Positions 9,248-23,019 of a stretch of DNA of 64,000 nt are shown here, in pieces. The stretch is taken from assembly GCA_028023455.1 (NCBI GenBank), contig JAQFVV010000350.1, positions 748,001 through 812,000 of the forward strand, written 5' to 3'. The notes under the pieces were generated by a model. It made no database searches and had not been told where the DNA came from. It saw only the letters and a program-made list of their open reading frames with translations. The position numbers were made by a program, and so were the translations under genes. Source of the stretch: Epiperipatus broadwayi (Eukaryota > Onychophora > Udeonychophora > Euonychophora > Peripatidae). Positions within the stretch are counted from its first letter, which is position 1. The number at the start of each line of letters is the position of its first letter.

Positions 9248-12200
9248 AACATGTATTGTAATCAGGGTTTATCAACAAAACATGCTATTATATGCTATAT
9301 ATATTTATACATGAAGGGAGCTTGTAATAAAATATAACATAATATGTCGTACAACTATACATTGTATATGGAAAAAATAATTTAATAGTTTTAAAAATCA
9401 CAAAAATATAATGTGCATACATATTATATATGTTTAATACAAATAAATATATATAGGAAAAAACAAAACACCATCTGTCCAGAACTTTCCTATTATTAAT
9501 GTTATCAAAAGATTATACTTTTAGAACCAGTTTTTATTTTACTGCATATATATATAAACAAAATTAAATGCATATAAATAAACTAGAAATTATAATATAT
9601 TAAGCATCTCACCAATAATCTTTAAGTCTTCTATCTATGTACTTAGTTAATGAAACTTTATCACAATATGTGCTATGATAAAGTATTTGTCTATTTTTCC
9701 TTCCAATGTTATGAAATCTTGATTAAGATTTATTAACTATTTGTCTAGAAAATTTAAAGATTATTGATGATTGTTTAATGCCTATCTGCCTACTACCTAT
9801 CTATCTATCTACATACCTACATACCTACCAGTGATGAAGCATGATTTTTTTAGGAATGGAAGCATACTACATAATCTTTTTTTATAATGTTTTTATTTTA
9901 CTTGCCACAACAATTTTTACATAGTTTTCATTCATAGTTTAAAATTTCATATAAAACACATTAATATAAATAAAACAGTATAATCATATCAAGCAAAATC
10001 TGTTCTATTCATTGGTTAATACAGTATATTATTTTATAATTAAATATTGAAATTATTAATGTTTATAGTTTAATTCAATCCTCAAACTTTTTACAGCAAA
10101 ATAATCTATTACTTTATCATAATAATCATTTTTATATTTAATATCTTGAAGTAATTGCTTCTCAATTGATATCAGGGCTTGATGATCAGGAAGTGGTTTA
10201 CATGATGATGATAAGCAGAACCAGTGTACTTGGAAAATGTTTGCCCTGCTGTTTTGTTTCAATAAAATTACCTATGAACATTCTAGCAGTGTAATAACAA
10301 TGTATGCAATACAACATTGGTTCTGTGGGATTAATTTTTACACACGCTTTATAATTGTTTCAGTACAGTTATGACATCATTAATCCAGTCCTTCAGATCA
10401 GGGCTTCAAATCAACTTTCCCATTTGAAGTTTGTTTTGAGAAGTGCATGAGTTTAAAAAATAGCTTTCAAATCTCACTTTCTTCTAGATCAGCTTGCTTT
10501 TACTCTCTGAAAAAGTAATAATCTAACTTACCTTGACCTTTGTTTTAAAATCCTACTTATAGTTCTCCAAATAAAAAGAAAATACCAAATTATTTTAGTT
10601 GGTTTTGTTTTTATCTATGTATTTTTTATAATTTAATTACTAGATAAATCTTTTAATTAATAAATAACAATAATATTACAGGAAACCAAAAAAAAAAAAT
10701 CTAATTAATACAAATAAAAATATTAATATTTTTAAATCCCAGTAATTTTGATAAGTGATAACAAAATTCTTTTAATTCTACCTTTATAAGATAAAAAATA
10801 AACTTTTTAAAAATTTTTTATATACATATAAAACAAAATAAAATATAAAGATCTTTCTTTGTAACAAAAAATATAAAAATAAAATTCTTACAGCTAAGTT
10901 TAATGCATTTATGAATAACATGTTAACACTGCATATATTATGTCTATAGATATATATAATTTTTATGTTCCCTCTTTTAAGGTTTTGACTCAGATTTGTT
11001 TAGGAAAAAGCTGTATTTATATGTCACAAATGTATCTGCTTATGACTCCATTTGAGATAAATTTGTGATCAGATTTGATTATCATGACCCCCATCACAAT
11101 ATATATGCAATTATTTTAAATTATAATAATAGTATAAGTAAAATAAATAATAATAATGCATAATTTATGGAGAAGAACTTCCAGTTACTTAGGATATAAT
11201 CATAATCAACTGAACCTATATGGATGAGAAACAGATTCATGATTTTTCAAAAAGTGTGTATTTTAATATTGGCACAATCTCAATTTTTACAAAGTTTTAA
11301 AATTAATTTTTAAAAATTATCCTATTTTTTACTTTTTATGATGTGTTTCTTTGTATAACATTTTTGGTAATGTGAATTGAAATTAAATGTAATGTTTAGA
11401 ATATTTTTTCATAGTCAAAGAAAACCAAAATAGTATTAGACTAATTACTTGTTGCATTTTTTGGAGGGTTATAAAGTAATGATATTTATTTAATTAAAAA
11501 AAAAACACTTTGACTCACCTATGTATGATTTTCTGTATCTACTTGATACATTATATTACTTTTTCATTTTTTAGATATAGCATTTTTGGAATTATTAATT
11601 AATCTGTTTACACATGGAAGAACATATAATGAAACATTACATGTATTGTCAAATATTTATATCTCTCTAAATGTAAACATTAATGAATAATTCCAAATTT
11701 ATCAAATTATATGTGGATGCATAAAATCATGTATAGTTGAAACAATATGTTCTTTAAAAAAATAATTAAATGAACACCACTTACTATATAAAAAGCAAAA
11801 AAAAGCTAAATTAATTTAGAATTGATGTGATAATTTATGCAAGAATTGATTCAATTAAGTTTAATGGTTTTCAGTTTAAGACAAAGCTAGAATGGAAGGA
11901 GTTTTGGCTACCATTTTACTATCTGAATGAATTGCTATTTTAAAAACTAACAAAATTGAAGGAACAGAAAGGATACTTATGTATTAGAACAGCTTCCCAT
12001 GATTGTGATGACAGGATGCCATGCCATTGGTCAGTGTGGTAGATGGGGAGGGTGTTTGCAATAGCAAAATGCCATATTAAAAACTCACAACTATGGGATT
12101 CTGCCAGTGCAACATAGGCAGCAGATCTAATAATGAAAGTACCACAGAAAGACTTTAGATAGCTTTTTATCATGTAGAAGGATAGTTATGATCTATGTTT

Positions 12201-12469
12201 TTATTTAGGATTAACATGCCTGCATTGAAACTAGGATCCCTGAAACTTCATTAACTAAAGCTGTGGATTGTCAATTACTTCTGCTAAAAAATATTAAAAT
12301 CATGGTGGCAAATAGTTAATCCATCTCTGCACAAATTTTGTAAAAAATATATGTTCATTTGAATGTATTAATCCAATATTTTATCAGAGAAGTATTTAAC
12401 TTCTATTAATTACATAAACATTTTAATATTTGTTTTGTTACCCTTTTTTTATATACAGTATATATATAT
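9248..12469. other. A+T-rich DNA with small unclassified patches
   Basis: Mostly simple A+T-rich sequence, likely intronic. Two patches are richer in G+C. At 10056-10262 a minus frame contains PLPDHQALISIEKQLLQDIK. At 11940-12173 a minus frame contains YVALAESHSCEFLIWHFAIA. Neither has convincing splice sites or a family. They may be old element fragments. A short CTAT microsatellite lies near 9788-9832. Confidence 0.4.
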
Positions 12470-14658
12470 TGTAATGATCCGGAGAATATCACTTAACGTA
12501 ATCTGCACTACAAGGCGCCATCTAGGCATTTGAACCTAGAAAAATTTATAAAGTAGGCAGATATGTAAGTCAAAAAAAAAAAAAAATTTTTTTTTTTTTT
12601 AATTTTGATTCCGGTCGTTAGCCCATGTCACTAGCTCAGTGGAATAGCAGAGATTTAATAATATAATATAAGAGTATATATAAAAAAGAATAAAATAAGC
12701 CACTGCCAGTAATTAACATACAAACATTTATTTATGCACATATATATAAGATTTAAAATTATTTTAGTATAAGTTTTACCTTTTAACATTTAACATTATT
12801 TTTAACTTTACCTTAGATTTTAATTTACATTTTAATTTCTATTATATTATAAGTTTACATTTTAATTAAGTTCACACAGATGGGATTATAAAAGCTTGTT
12901 TTAATATGTTGCTATAAATCGGTTACATAGACTTCACCGGTCAAAAACATTTCAAAATAAACATAAACGATCAAAATACAAAATTATTGATTACTGACAA
13001 TTGCATAGGGAAATATAAAAAACCCTCTAGTATTCACCATAAGATACTTGCATTGTCACCAATAACTTAAAAGACATCTGAATAAATGCATTATAGATAC
13101 TCACCGTAAGGTATCATTATTTATCGAATGTCTATATATTTTGATCAAATATGTAAACCCAAAACATACCTAACCGATAACCAATCCATGCAAGCATCTA
13201 TAAACAACTTAAATTTAATGCATTTTTATTTAGGGTTGAGTATGAATAGACTACATAGATTTGCATTTGAAAATAAAATATTCTATCCCTATTTAACCTT
13301 AGGCTAAAATTCGCAGTCAAACTGGCATCAATTCATCTGATATATCGATGTATTCAATGTAATATGGAATACGACAGCACCAAAAAGATTAAGAGAAGGC
13401 ATTGACTCTCATCAGATAGGAATATTACATCTATCTAACGAGAAGAACAATAAAAAAAACTCCATAGAAAGGAACTGCATTCTCTGTCTTATAATTCCTT
13501 TCATAGGCAAACAGGTGAGTGCGGCGTAAATATAAACGATTCTGCCAGTAGCGAATCTCCGACTACATCTACTAACTACATCAATGTATCGAATCCATTG
13601 ACCCAGTTTAACAACGACATAAATAACATAAGATTACCCTCCCCTAATATAACTTTACAAATCTATACAGCCATTCACGCCCAACTTAAGTTTAACATTG
13701 ATATATTTTAAGTTATCGGAAAACAGAAATCATAAATAAACTTAAAGAACAAAATTAAATAAATGGAAATGATTTTAAACAAATAAATAAAAAATACATC
13801 AAATAACATTTTAACTACTTTAGTCAGATAGGAAACTAATGCAATTATTTTAAATACGAAAAGTTTTTAATTTAATGTTCATTAATTGTAAAGTTCTTAC
13901 TGTTTTAAACAGTTCATCTTTATCTGTCGTTTGTAAGTTTGAACGGGAATTCCCACGCCATCCTGAAGATATTGGTATACATTTAGCCAATGTTTTATTT
14001 ATTCATTCGGAGGTTTTTTAATTTAGTTGGTCCTCAATGTAGAAAACGATAGTTCATTTCTCTTTCTTTCTTTGGCAAACTGAAGGGATTGAATCGTACA
14101 TCTCTTGAATCTCTTCTCCCGCACCTCCGCACCAACACCTATCTGTCACATTGTAATTAATCAATAATAATTAACCAATAATTTCCAAACTTTCCTTTTA
14201 TACGTATTCGAAGGATTGACTTGGCATTATGTCATCGATGTGATGATCCTTTCGCTGAGGTCCGATTTCCCGATGGATTTCTTTCATTGGCTATTTGTTT
14301 CTATTGTTTTCCTATCTGACCGATGTTTTTACATTTAAATGCCCAAGGCTGGTTTACATTTAACTAATTAACAATCATTTCCATTTCTGATTAATTTCTG
14401 TGTTTTTCAAGATTAAAGATATATTTTTATCTCTAAATCTTTTTAAGTTTTTGTTTTTAAAATACCTTTTCTATTTTTAATACAGTTTTATTTTAATAAT
14501 TTTTTTTTATCTGTGCGATTTAATATATACGAGTTTAAGATGATATTTAATTTCAATTTTTAATTCTTAAAGAAAATTTTTGAATGCGAACTTTTTAATT
14601 TACTTTCATGTTTAATAAATAAAAAAAAACAATGTAACGGACATCTGTGCTCGTTACA
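12470..14658 (+). mobile_element. Candidate solo LTR (~2.2 kb, non-coding, orientation arbitrary)
   Basis: A 2.19-kb block, somewhat richer in G+C than its flanks, starts TGTAATGATCCGGAG and ends GTGCTCGTTACA. The ends are near-inverse (TGTAATGA against TGTAACGA), as in LTRs of Ty3-type elements. Both flanks give ATAT (12466-12469 and 14659-14662), a 4-bp duplication made weak by surrounding TA repeats. There is no coding frame. A run of A followed by T near 12574-12600 is low complexity. No second copy or internal region is in the window, so solo LTR is an inference. Confidence 0.42.
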
Positions 14659-14674
14659 ATATATATATATATAT

Positions 14675-14840
14675 ACTGTAACCCATGCTCACAACACCGC
14701 TCATATACATTATATGAGTAAATGCCCAGGGCACCAGTTCTATTAATGAATAGAACAATATAACAACATATCTGGTATAAAATTATTACTGAGACTCTTT
14801 ACCTATGTCTACATTCATCTCAGCTCAGTCGGAGGTTACA
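14675..14840. mobile_element. Possible small LTR-like insert
   Basis: A 166-bp segment starts TGTAACCCATGCTC and ends CAGTCGGAGGTTACA, with 8-bp inverse termini typical of LTR ends. Flanking bases do not form a target duplication, so this is tentative. Confidence 0.28.
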
Positions 14841-17800
14841 GGAAGTTCATAAAATATATAATTATAAATAAATAAAGGAAAAAATATTATAAAACATTAA
14901 ATAAAATATAAATTCTTTTGTTAATTAACTGCATGATAAAGAATAACAATGTTTATTTGTAAAGACTATTAAAATATCCTTTCAACTTAATTTCTTCCAT
15001 CATCCAAGTATAACATATATCAGCTTGATATAATTATATCACTAAACAAGTCTATGACTTGGCATATCATCATCTAAACAGCTACCTTAATGCCGATCAA
15101 GAAATATACAATAAGATCTCAGGGAATTTAAAAAAACACAGTTGAACTAAAGAAAATACATTGGCCCAGAATTTATAATTTTAACTTATAATAAAATGTA
15201 GTGAGATAAATTGATTAAATATTTTACTGTTAGCAATTAGATAATGACAGAAATAGGGTATATTTTAATCTCACATCATTATCTAACCAATACATTAACT
15301 AGGCAACCTTTCTTATATGTTTATCAAGTGGCAATGTTTCTTATAATGTTTGGATTGAGGAAACAATATTATCAGATACCAGCATATTTAATATCATAGC
15401 TATAAAACAATATAGTTATTTTATAACAGATGTATAAAATGTGGAGATGTGGAAATTAGTACACGAATGTATATAAGAATAACTCAAGACACAATTTTTT
15501 AATAAATAAACAAATCTTTTATTACACTGAAAATTTAATTTAACATAATTATTTTATAATAAGACTACTTGTCTTAGTAATTTTAATTCTCAACTAAATC
15601 TTTGGACATCAGTTTGGGATTATCTTTATTATATTACATTATTTATTATTCACACCTTTTTGAAAGCAAAATTAACAAACAAAACTTGAATATTCTGACT
15701 TTGAATACTTGCTTTGCTTAAGCGTTTCATCTAAACATAACATTAACTAAATAATATATCATATTATTGGTACAATAAATATTTTGAGAGGATTTACTAT
15801 CAATTATTGAAATGAAGCAAATTTGTACCTTTGACTATCAATAAAGCAGCTCTCGCTAACTTAATTAAATAACTATTTTAAATACATACACCTTTCATGC
15901 ATAGCACTAAAATCATATTATTCTAATGATTTGATGATTTATAACTTTATGTTAAGTGAATATAATGTGTTTTAAAGCTTTTATTTCCTGTTTTAATTTC
16001 AATAACTCTATACTTTTGTATCCGCAATATTGTTTATATTACACGTGTGTGTCGCATCTTAAACAACAATAATAGAAAATAATCTTTTCTCCACACTATC
16101 AATCCGTTGAGGAAATATTAAACAATTACTTCATTTCAGACAATGTCATAAACCAACCAACAAAATAAGACACTATTATTATATCAAGAATTTAATTTAA
16201 CTATTTATCTGGCCACATAATAAATAACACAGAGCTATATTTTTATGATTATACAAACAAAACGTTCCAAGGGAAATTCACATGAGGAGCAAATAAACTC
16301 TTTGCTTAACACTTCAACAATAACTCATCTAATTCTGAAATATACTATTGGTGTGGGACTTTTCCTCATCACCAGGATTATAAGAAAAACATCACTCAAC
16401 TTCCTAAATATCATTTTATACTTCAACAATAACTCATCTAATTCTGAAATATACTATTGGTGTGGGACTTTTCCTCATCACCAGGACTATAAGAAAATAT
16501 CACTCAACTTTAAAACTATCACTTCATAATACGCATACAATATAAAATAGGCTTTACTCATGGAAAATTATTAAAATATACTACATAGGCAAAATCTCAT
16601 CCCTACAAATATAGAACAAATCCAGAGTAATTTCCATTCCTAAAGCTCTTCTACATGTCTAACATTATATATACATGCTGGCAGATAAATACATACAGGT
16701 AACCTACAAATCCTTTCAGTTCTTTAGAATACAACAATATCCGAAATTTATATGTAAAAATATCTATAAATTGAACTTTTATTAACTAAATGTAATAATT
16801 GCACAGAATAGACACACACACGCATAAATAAGAATATATAAAAAAAAAAAATCTAAGTTATATACTATGCAAGCAACACAGTAACTAATTAATACATTAA
16901 AATTTAACTTTTAATTCCGAATAAACTTTAAGCTATTTTTAAAATTTAATAATCATAAATATTACGAACGATATTTCTTTATCATCTCTATCCAACTATT
17001 TCTATTATATATTTGTTGATTTAGAAGTCAGAACTCTCACTTTGAGATAAGAAAATATACAAAATAATGTACACCTCTCTTTAACAATATAATAAAAGAG
17101 AAAAAAGAAATATATTTCTTTCCTTTACCTTCTTAAAAGAAACATAAAACATATTTGAATAAAATCAATTTGTACCAGCGTATCCACAATTTGTGAATAT
17201 GCAATCCCGAGACGATTTAGAAGTTCATAATAGCACAAAATTATACACAAAACATAATACTAAATATGTCTATCTATCTATTAAATACAGTGATGATGAC
17301 AAATAGTATATAAAAAAATAAAGAAAACAAAAGTCATTTGTTTTTTGATTTAAAATAAAAAAATTCACTTGCAAAATCTTTTTCCAAGTTCATTAAATGA
17401 TACGAAGATATATTCCCAAACTAAGTTCATGTTTATTAAGAATACAAAATATAAAACGAATTTATGTAGGATAACAACACAAAATAAATAAATAATCATA
17501 ACTTAAGTCTGATCCAGTATCTCCAATGTTCTTAGTGTAACTAATTGAGCTTACTACACCATAAGTAAGTAATCAATCTTTATCATGATGGAAATATGAA
17601 AGACATTTTCAGCTACATTGGTATCAATTATTTAACTCATTCCATAGTAGTTTTGAAATCAGCAATTATTCTTTATAGACTTTTTGAATAACATTTATTT
17701 TTCCAATATTTATAAGCTATCATACATATAGTTATTTTTAAATATTGCACATTAATAGGTCATAATACGTTGATAATTCCACAATCAAATAATAGCTTAT

Positions 17801-18525
17801 TTCATAATGCATTCATATCAAAGAGAACAGAAATATACTGCATTCCAATCTTTCCATCCGATCTAAATACATATCTAATAAGTAGTATCCTTTAGTTATT
17901 CTGGATAATTCATATTTTATTTTCTTTCATAAAAGCACATATTATTTTAGGAATACTAAATAAATAAATAAAATCATTTTTCTGTAATGAATTGAAGTAT
18001 AGCATGTTATTTTAAAATACACATATCCTTTAATTTTAATTTAACTTTTGTAGAAGTATGATATAAGATGATGAAAAATTAAAATAAATTCTGTAAAAAT
18101 GTTCTGCACATATTTCCAAAAGATATTATAAGATACACGTAGATTAGTTATATGATTATAAAGTTCATGCATTCTATCTTCCTTCTTAATGATAAATAAA
18201 TAAAGTAATGCAAGTTTAATATTATAGATATATATTTTAAAAATAGTAATAAGCAAAAGATGATTAATTCAAACGTTTAAATGAGGTAAAGAAATGAAAA
18301 CTGATATGCCTTCTTATATTTTTAGCCTAACATGCTAATTGAAGACTTTTTCCATACTAGAATTTTCTATGACTTTTCTTGAAGTTTAAAGCTTTTTTAA
18401 AACCAATTTGACTTATGGAAGAGACATGTACTTGTTATAGCAGAGAAGAATAATATACTGGCTGCAATTACATCAATAATGAGCAATTTTTAATAAAGTC
18501 TATTTGTTAAATAGATATCTCTTAC
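14841..18525. other. A+T-rich DNA, probably intronic
   Basis: Apart from the 109-bp duplication listed separately, nothing was assignable. A minus frame near 17150-17240 contains NRLGIAYSQIVDTLVQIDFI in a slightly richer patch, without convincing splice sites. Confidence 0.4.
16312..16519. repeat. Direct tandem duplication, unit 109 bp
   Basis: Two copies beginning at 16312 and 16421 (CTTCAACAATAACTCATCTA). The second has a small deletion and substitutions. The plus-strand open frame across it simply repeats itself out of register and is not a gene. Confidence 0.9.
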
Positions 18526-18581
18526 CTCCATCAAAAGGTCATCTGCACTCAAAAAGGTTAACTCCACCTTTTGCACTGAAG
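18526..18581 (-). CDS. Candidate small exon on the minus strand
   Basis: A 56-bp block ends at a consensus donor (ATGGAG|GTAAGAG on the minus strand) and begins after a fair acceptor (TATTAAATTAG). The only open frame reads SVQKVELTFLSADDLLME. The frame stays open for another dozen codons upstream. It is opposite in strand to the better supported three-exon gene and lies inside one of its introns, so it would belong to another gene or be chance. Family unknown. Confidence 0.3.
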
Positions 18582-19305
<724 letters not shown>

Positions 19306-19722
19306 GCTTATAAACTGGTTAATCAAAATGCATAATTAATCAACATCTAAAGCTTTAAACAATTTCCAGCAAAATCTTAAAATAAAAGGTTATTTCATCA
19401 TCATTTTTTTTAAATACAATACGGTTACCCACTATTAATATACTATGATTTGCTTGCTTGTGCCCATTCAGAGGGTCACAATATATATATATATGAAAAG
19501 ATGATACCTGTAATTTGTATTTTTTAAAAAAGAAAAAAAAATCAAAAACAATATTCTTAAGGTTTTAGCTTTAATAAATACTATATTAATTAACGAATAT
19601 GCACTTTATAAATATAATTATTAAAAACAATTTTCATTAATTGTTAGTTGGAGATTTTTTAAATTTTATTTAGCCTAATATACATACGGAGATGAAGGAA
19701 TCCTTGCATGTTTTAAAAAATA

Positions 19723-19975
19723 AAATTAAAAAAAAAACGAGTTTGCTCTTAATTCCCCCCCCGGATTTTTTTTTTTTTTTTAAAATTAATTTAATTGAAA
19801 ATTTTTTTTTATTTTTTTTTTTTTTTTTTTTTTTTAAAATTTTTTTTTAAAATTCTTTCCTTACCAAAACAAAAAATATATTTTTTTTTTTTAAAAAATG
19901 GATTAAATTTTATTTAGGGAATTTTTTTAAAAAAGTTTTTTTTTATTTTGGGGGGACAAAAAAAGATTTGATTTT
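19723..19975. other. Extreme homopolymer tract, possibly poorly resolved
   Basis: Dense runs of T, a run of nine C (about 19757), A-runs and a GGGGGG run within 250 bp. This could be real low complexity or a consensus problem. No gene. Confidence 0.6.
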
Positions 19976-21122
19976 TAACACCAAGAAAATGTAAAGGTTA
20001 ATTAATTAAATAAATAATAAGAGCAAAGATAAAACAAGAAAAAAAATACTGTAAATCTACATAGATTTGATCTTGCCTTAATACATTGTCAGAATTATTT
20101 ATTTAAACTATAAAATAAATAATTGATCATTGCTGTCATTCAAATAATTACTTTTCTTTGTATCATTATTAATGTCTTTAGTATAGTGTGTGTGTGTTTG
20201 TTAATAATTTTATTATGGATTTACATTGTTAGTTTATTAAAAACTATATATTATAACACATCTGTGTTTTGCATTCTATTAAAGCTAGTTTCAATCATAT
20301 ATGAGTAGAAAGGAATAATAAGTAATTAATAAATGTGGTAGCATGGTATCTATTTGATGTTTAGTGCAAATAAACACACAAATATTTACTATACTCTCAT
20401 GATAATCTGGTTATATAGCTATTTCATATATCTTGTTTTTATTCCATTTATTGAAAACAATATTAATTATACTTCAGGATACCCCATTTGTGATTACATT
20501 AGCAATACTTTCATCTTATCACATTTTCATCATTATGGTAAATTTCAGTCATATATAACTTCAATCCAAATAGGGAATAAGAATGAATGGTCATTGGAAT
20601 TATTCCTGTTATTTATTTATTTATTTTTGATTTTCCCCTTTGTATATGTAATTCAAATTTTCAAACGTTTGTTTGTCTGCACACGGAAGTGTTTTTTCTT
20701 TCTTATAACATAATGCTAAGTACATATATTATAAAAAAGAAAGAAATCACTTTTTAAACATTTGCTAATTTCAATCACTTATTTAGTTAATTATAAAACA
20801 ATGTTTCAATATAATAAAACAGTAAAGTATTAAGATAAATATTTTTTTATATTGCTTCATTTATTTCTTAACTAACTTCACTCCTTAATACTCTTAATGC
20901 CTACTAAAATCCATTTAATTAACATATGTGTAACTCAAATAAAATGGCCATTATAGATTAATTATTGTAATAGTTAATATTTTAGTAGTCTTAAAATAAT
21001 TAATCTATATTGGACATTTCATTTGATTCATATATGAATGCTTACAACTTTGCATTCTGCTGCATTATGTATATTCAAGTTTTGGGGTTTTCATCAATAC
21101 AAGCTCATCTCAATTTCACCAG
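19976..21122. other. A+T-rich DNA, no gene recognised
   Basis: The plus frames at 20123-20308 and 20354-20713 are rich in Ile, Phe, Tyr and Leu as expected from A+T-rich DNA. They lack splice signals or a recognisable domain. Confidence 0.4.
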
Positions 21123-21185
21123 TGTAGGAAATCAAACCACCCTCTCTCACTATGCATACATTTCTGAACAACGTTTACCCTTCAG
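21123..21185 (+). CDS. Candidate exon 2 of 3 of the split gene
   Basis: A 63-bp block follows CTCAATTTCACCAG and is followed by a good donor (TTCAG|GTGAGC). It is 21 codons long, so it preserves the phase set by the candidate exon at 2557-2695: AT from that exon plus the first T gives Ile. The frame reads IVGNQTTLSHYAYISEQRLP, ending in AG, which joins the C of the exon at 31346 to make Ser. It uses C-ending codons (ACC, CTC, CAC, CCC) more than the flanking DNA. The 18.4-kb upstream intron would hold the Merlin pair, the foldback and the LTR-like block. Confidence 0.55.
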
Positions 21186-21449
21186 GTGAGCAATCAAAAT
21201 AAAATAAATCTTTTATTTATTATACATGATGCTATAAAAACTAATTGAAAATATATCTGTAGCTTATCACTGGAAACAAAAAGTTTTATCTTTAAGAGAG
21301 ATTATAAAATTAAAAATCTTCAATATTAAAAGAATTTGAAATATAAATATTTATCTTTAAAATGTAAATGTAATGAAGGTATATGAGTGTAAAATGTTTA
21401 TATATATATATATGTTAAAATGAAGATTTGCATGGGTTAAATATATAAA

Positions 21450-22159
21450 ATACATATTTTGCGGGTTCATCCATGTTAAAAACTTTTAATATTAATAAAC
21501 TGTCATTTTGACTTGGTCACACAAGCCATCCACAGAGTTATAAAAGGCAGAAAGACGGTTGTAGAGGCGCTACAATCACTGATTTGAATAAAATGTTAAA
21601 ATTCCACCAATAACAAAAAATGTTAAATTTAGGTATTTTTTTTAAAAAAATCTTTCCAAATAGGAGGAAGTTTGCATGTATCATCTCGCTTATTGATACA
21701 ATCTGGCCTTTTAAGTATCTCAATGGCTTCTCTAATTTTGCATTGGTAGAGATTACCACATCTGGATATGATCCTGGTACTAGAAAAATCAATTTTATGA
21801 CCTGAATCTATAGTATGAAGTGAGAATGCTGATGATGATGAGTGTTGTTTAACTGCATTAGCATGCTCATCTCTCCTAACACTGATGCAATGATTACTCA
21901 TACCTATGTAAGAAGCTTTACAATTTTTACATGAGATTTGATAGACACCATGAGATTCAAGAGGGATTGAATCCTTAGGCTTGGTTATTATATTGCTGAT
22001 CTTTTGATGAGCAGAAAATGCTGTATCTATATTATAGCATTTTAATATACGTCCGATACTGTCTGTAGTTTCTTTTATATATGGAACACAAATCCTAATA
22101 GCTGATTTATCATCTTTTTGTTTCCTATTTTGTCTATTTTGGGCTTGAATTAAGGCTTT
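21450..22159 (-). mobile_element. Penelope-like element, family A, 3' fragment, copy 1
   Basis: A 710-bp 5'-truncated fragment, nearly identical to 24985-25691 and in the same orientation. On the minus strand it carries the end of the pol frame with a GIY-YIG endonuclease, then a short 3' region with TGACCAAGTC near the terminus. Possible flanking duplication TATAAA (21444-21449 and 22162-22167). Both family-A copies begin at the same internal point. Confidence 0.8.
21629..22159 (-). pseudogene. Penelope pol C-terminus with GIY-YIG endonuclease (copy 1)
   Basis: The frame is open from the truncation point to the stop at 21629. It begins ALIQAQNRQNRKQKDDKSAI, then shows GVYQISCKNCKASYIGMS: the GIY (as GVY) and YIG halves of the nuclease core with a C-x2-C pair between them, as in Penelope-like elements. 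The conserved Arg is in VRRDEH and the metal-binding Glu probably in IREAIEIL. The reverse transcriptase is absent, so it cannot act alone. No disabling change was seen within the retained endonuclease. Confidence 0.75.
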
Positions 22160-22253
22160 TTTATAAATTTGTAATTATAACTATTTGCTAATAAAACACT
22201 ATTAATATGATTTATTTCTTCTTTCAGATGTGTCTCATCTGAAAGGTTAATTG

Positions 22254-22310
<57 letters not shown>
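22254..22310. repeat. (CT)n(TA)n compound microsatellite
   Basis: A run of CT units passes directly into TA units. The minus frame across it (RERERE, IYIYIY) is an artefact. Confidence 0.95.
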
Positions 22311-22313
<3 letters not shown>

Positions 22314-22489
22314 AAAAAATAAAATGTCCGTTGATTAAAACAAAATTGTAATTACAATAAAAATAATAATAATAACGGTAACAGACTATTAAAAACAATC
22401 CTTAAATCTGAAGAAGTACTTTTGGTTAATTTCTTGAACCTGCCTCAACTTCCATTAAATTAAAAAAAAACCCCAGAAGCAAATATTAT

Positions 22490-22617
22490 CAATTTAAATC
22501 CCATGAATCTCGTATTTTAATGTTAGCAGCTTGTCTATTTATTAAATGCATTTTATTCCTATTTATAAATAGATAAGCTGCTAACATTAAAATATGAGAT
22601 TTTTGGGATTTGAATTG
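22490..22617. repeat. Inverted repeat, arms 53 bp, spacer about 22 bp
   Basis: AAGCTGCTAACATTAAAATA at about 22574 is the inverse of the segment near 22520. The arms run 22490-22542 and 22565-22617 with a few mismatches. A small hairpin or MITE relic. Confidence 0.8.
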
Positions 22618-22659
22618 ATGACATGTGCTTCCACTTTGTTTTTTTTTTGTAATTTATTG

Positions 22660-22815
22660 GCAATTGAAGCAGGTTTAGGCTACACTTGAGAAACTTGCTT
22701 GTAGCAGTAAAACCATTGGTTATATTGGCTAGTCTGGTTGAGTTATGAATTTGGGATAATTTTGATTATTTTATTGACTAGTTTAGCTTTATGCTTTTAA
22801 TGTTTATATAGTTAT
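22660..22815 (+). mobile_element. Penelope-like element, family B, 3' tail fragment
   Basis: Shares TTGCTTGTAGCAGTAAAACC, the GGCTAGTCTGGTTGAG segment and the terminal TAGCTTTATGCTTTTAATGT with the family-B copies at 24.5-25.0 kb and 37.6-37.9 kb. Non-coding end only. Confidence 0.7.
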
Positions 22816-22883
22816 ATATATTTACTAAGACAAGAAAGTCAATTATTCAAGGCCTTAATAGGTTTGTAAATGTTGATGATAAC

Positions 22884-22989
22884 AATCAACCCTTAAGCTA
22901 TCAACAATCTCAACCTGTAGTATTACCTTTATTGATAAAGAGGTTGCCTTAACTACAGGTTGAGATTGTTGATAGCTTAAGGGTTGATT
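22884..22989. repeat. Perfect inverted repeat, 37-bp arms
   Basis: Arms 22884-22920 and 22953-22989 are exact inverses (AATCAACCCTTAAGCTATC at the outside), with a 32-base spacer. A mismatch-free arm among decayed repeats implies a young structure. Confidence 0.92.
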
Positions 22990-23019
22990 TTTTATCACAC
23001 ACACACATATATATATATA

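Noticed and set aside
16245-16529. 94-codon plus frame with an internal repeat
   Set aside because: The two halves are the same 109-bp DNA read in different frames.
20354-20713. 119-codon plus-strand membrane-protein-like frame
   Set aside because: Composition is what A+T-rich DNA gives. No splice or start context and no family resemblance.
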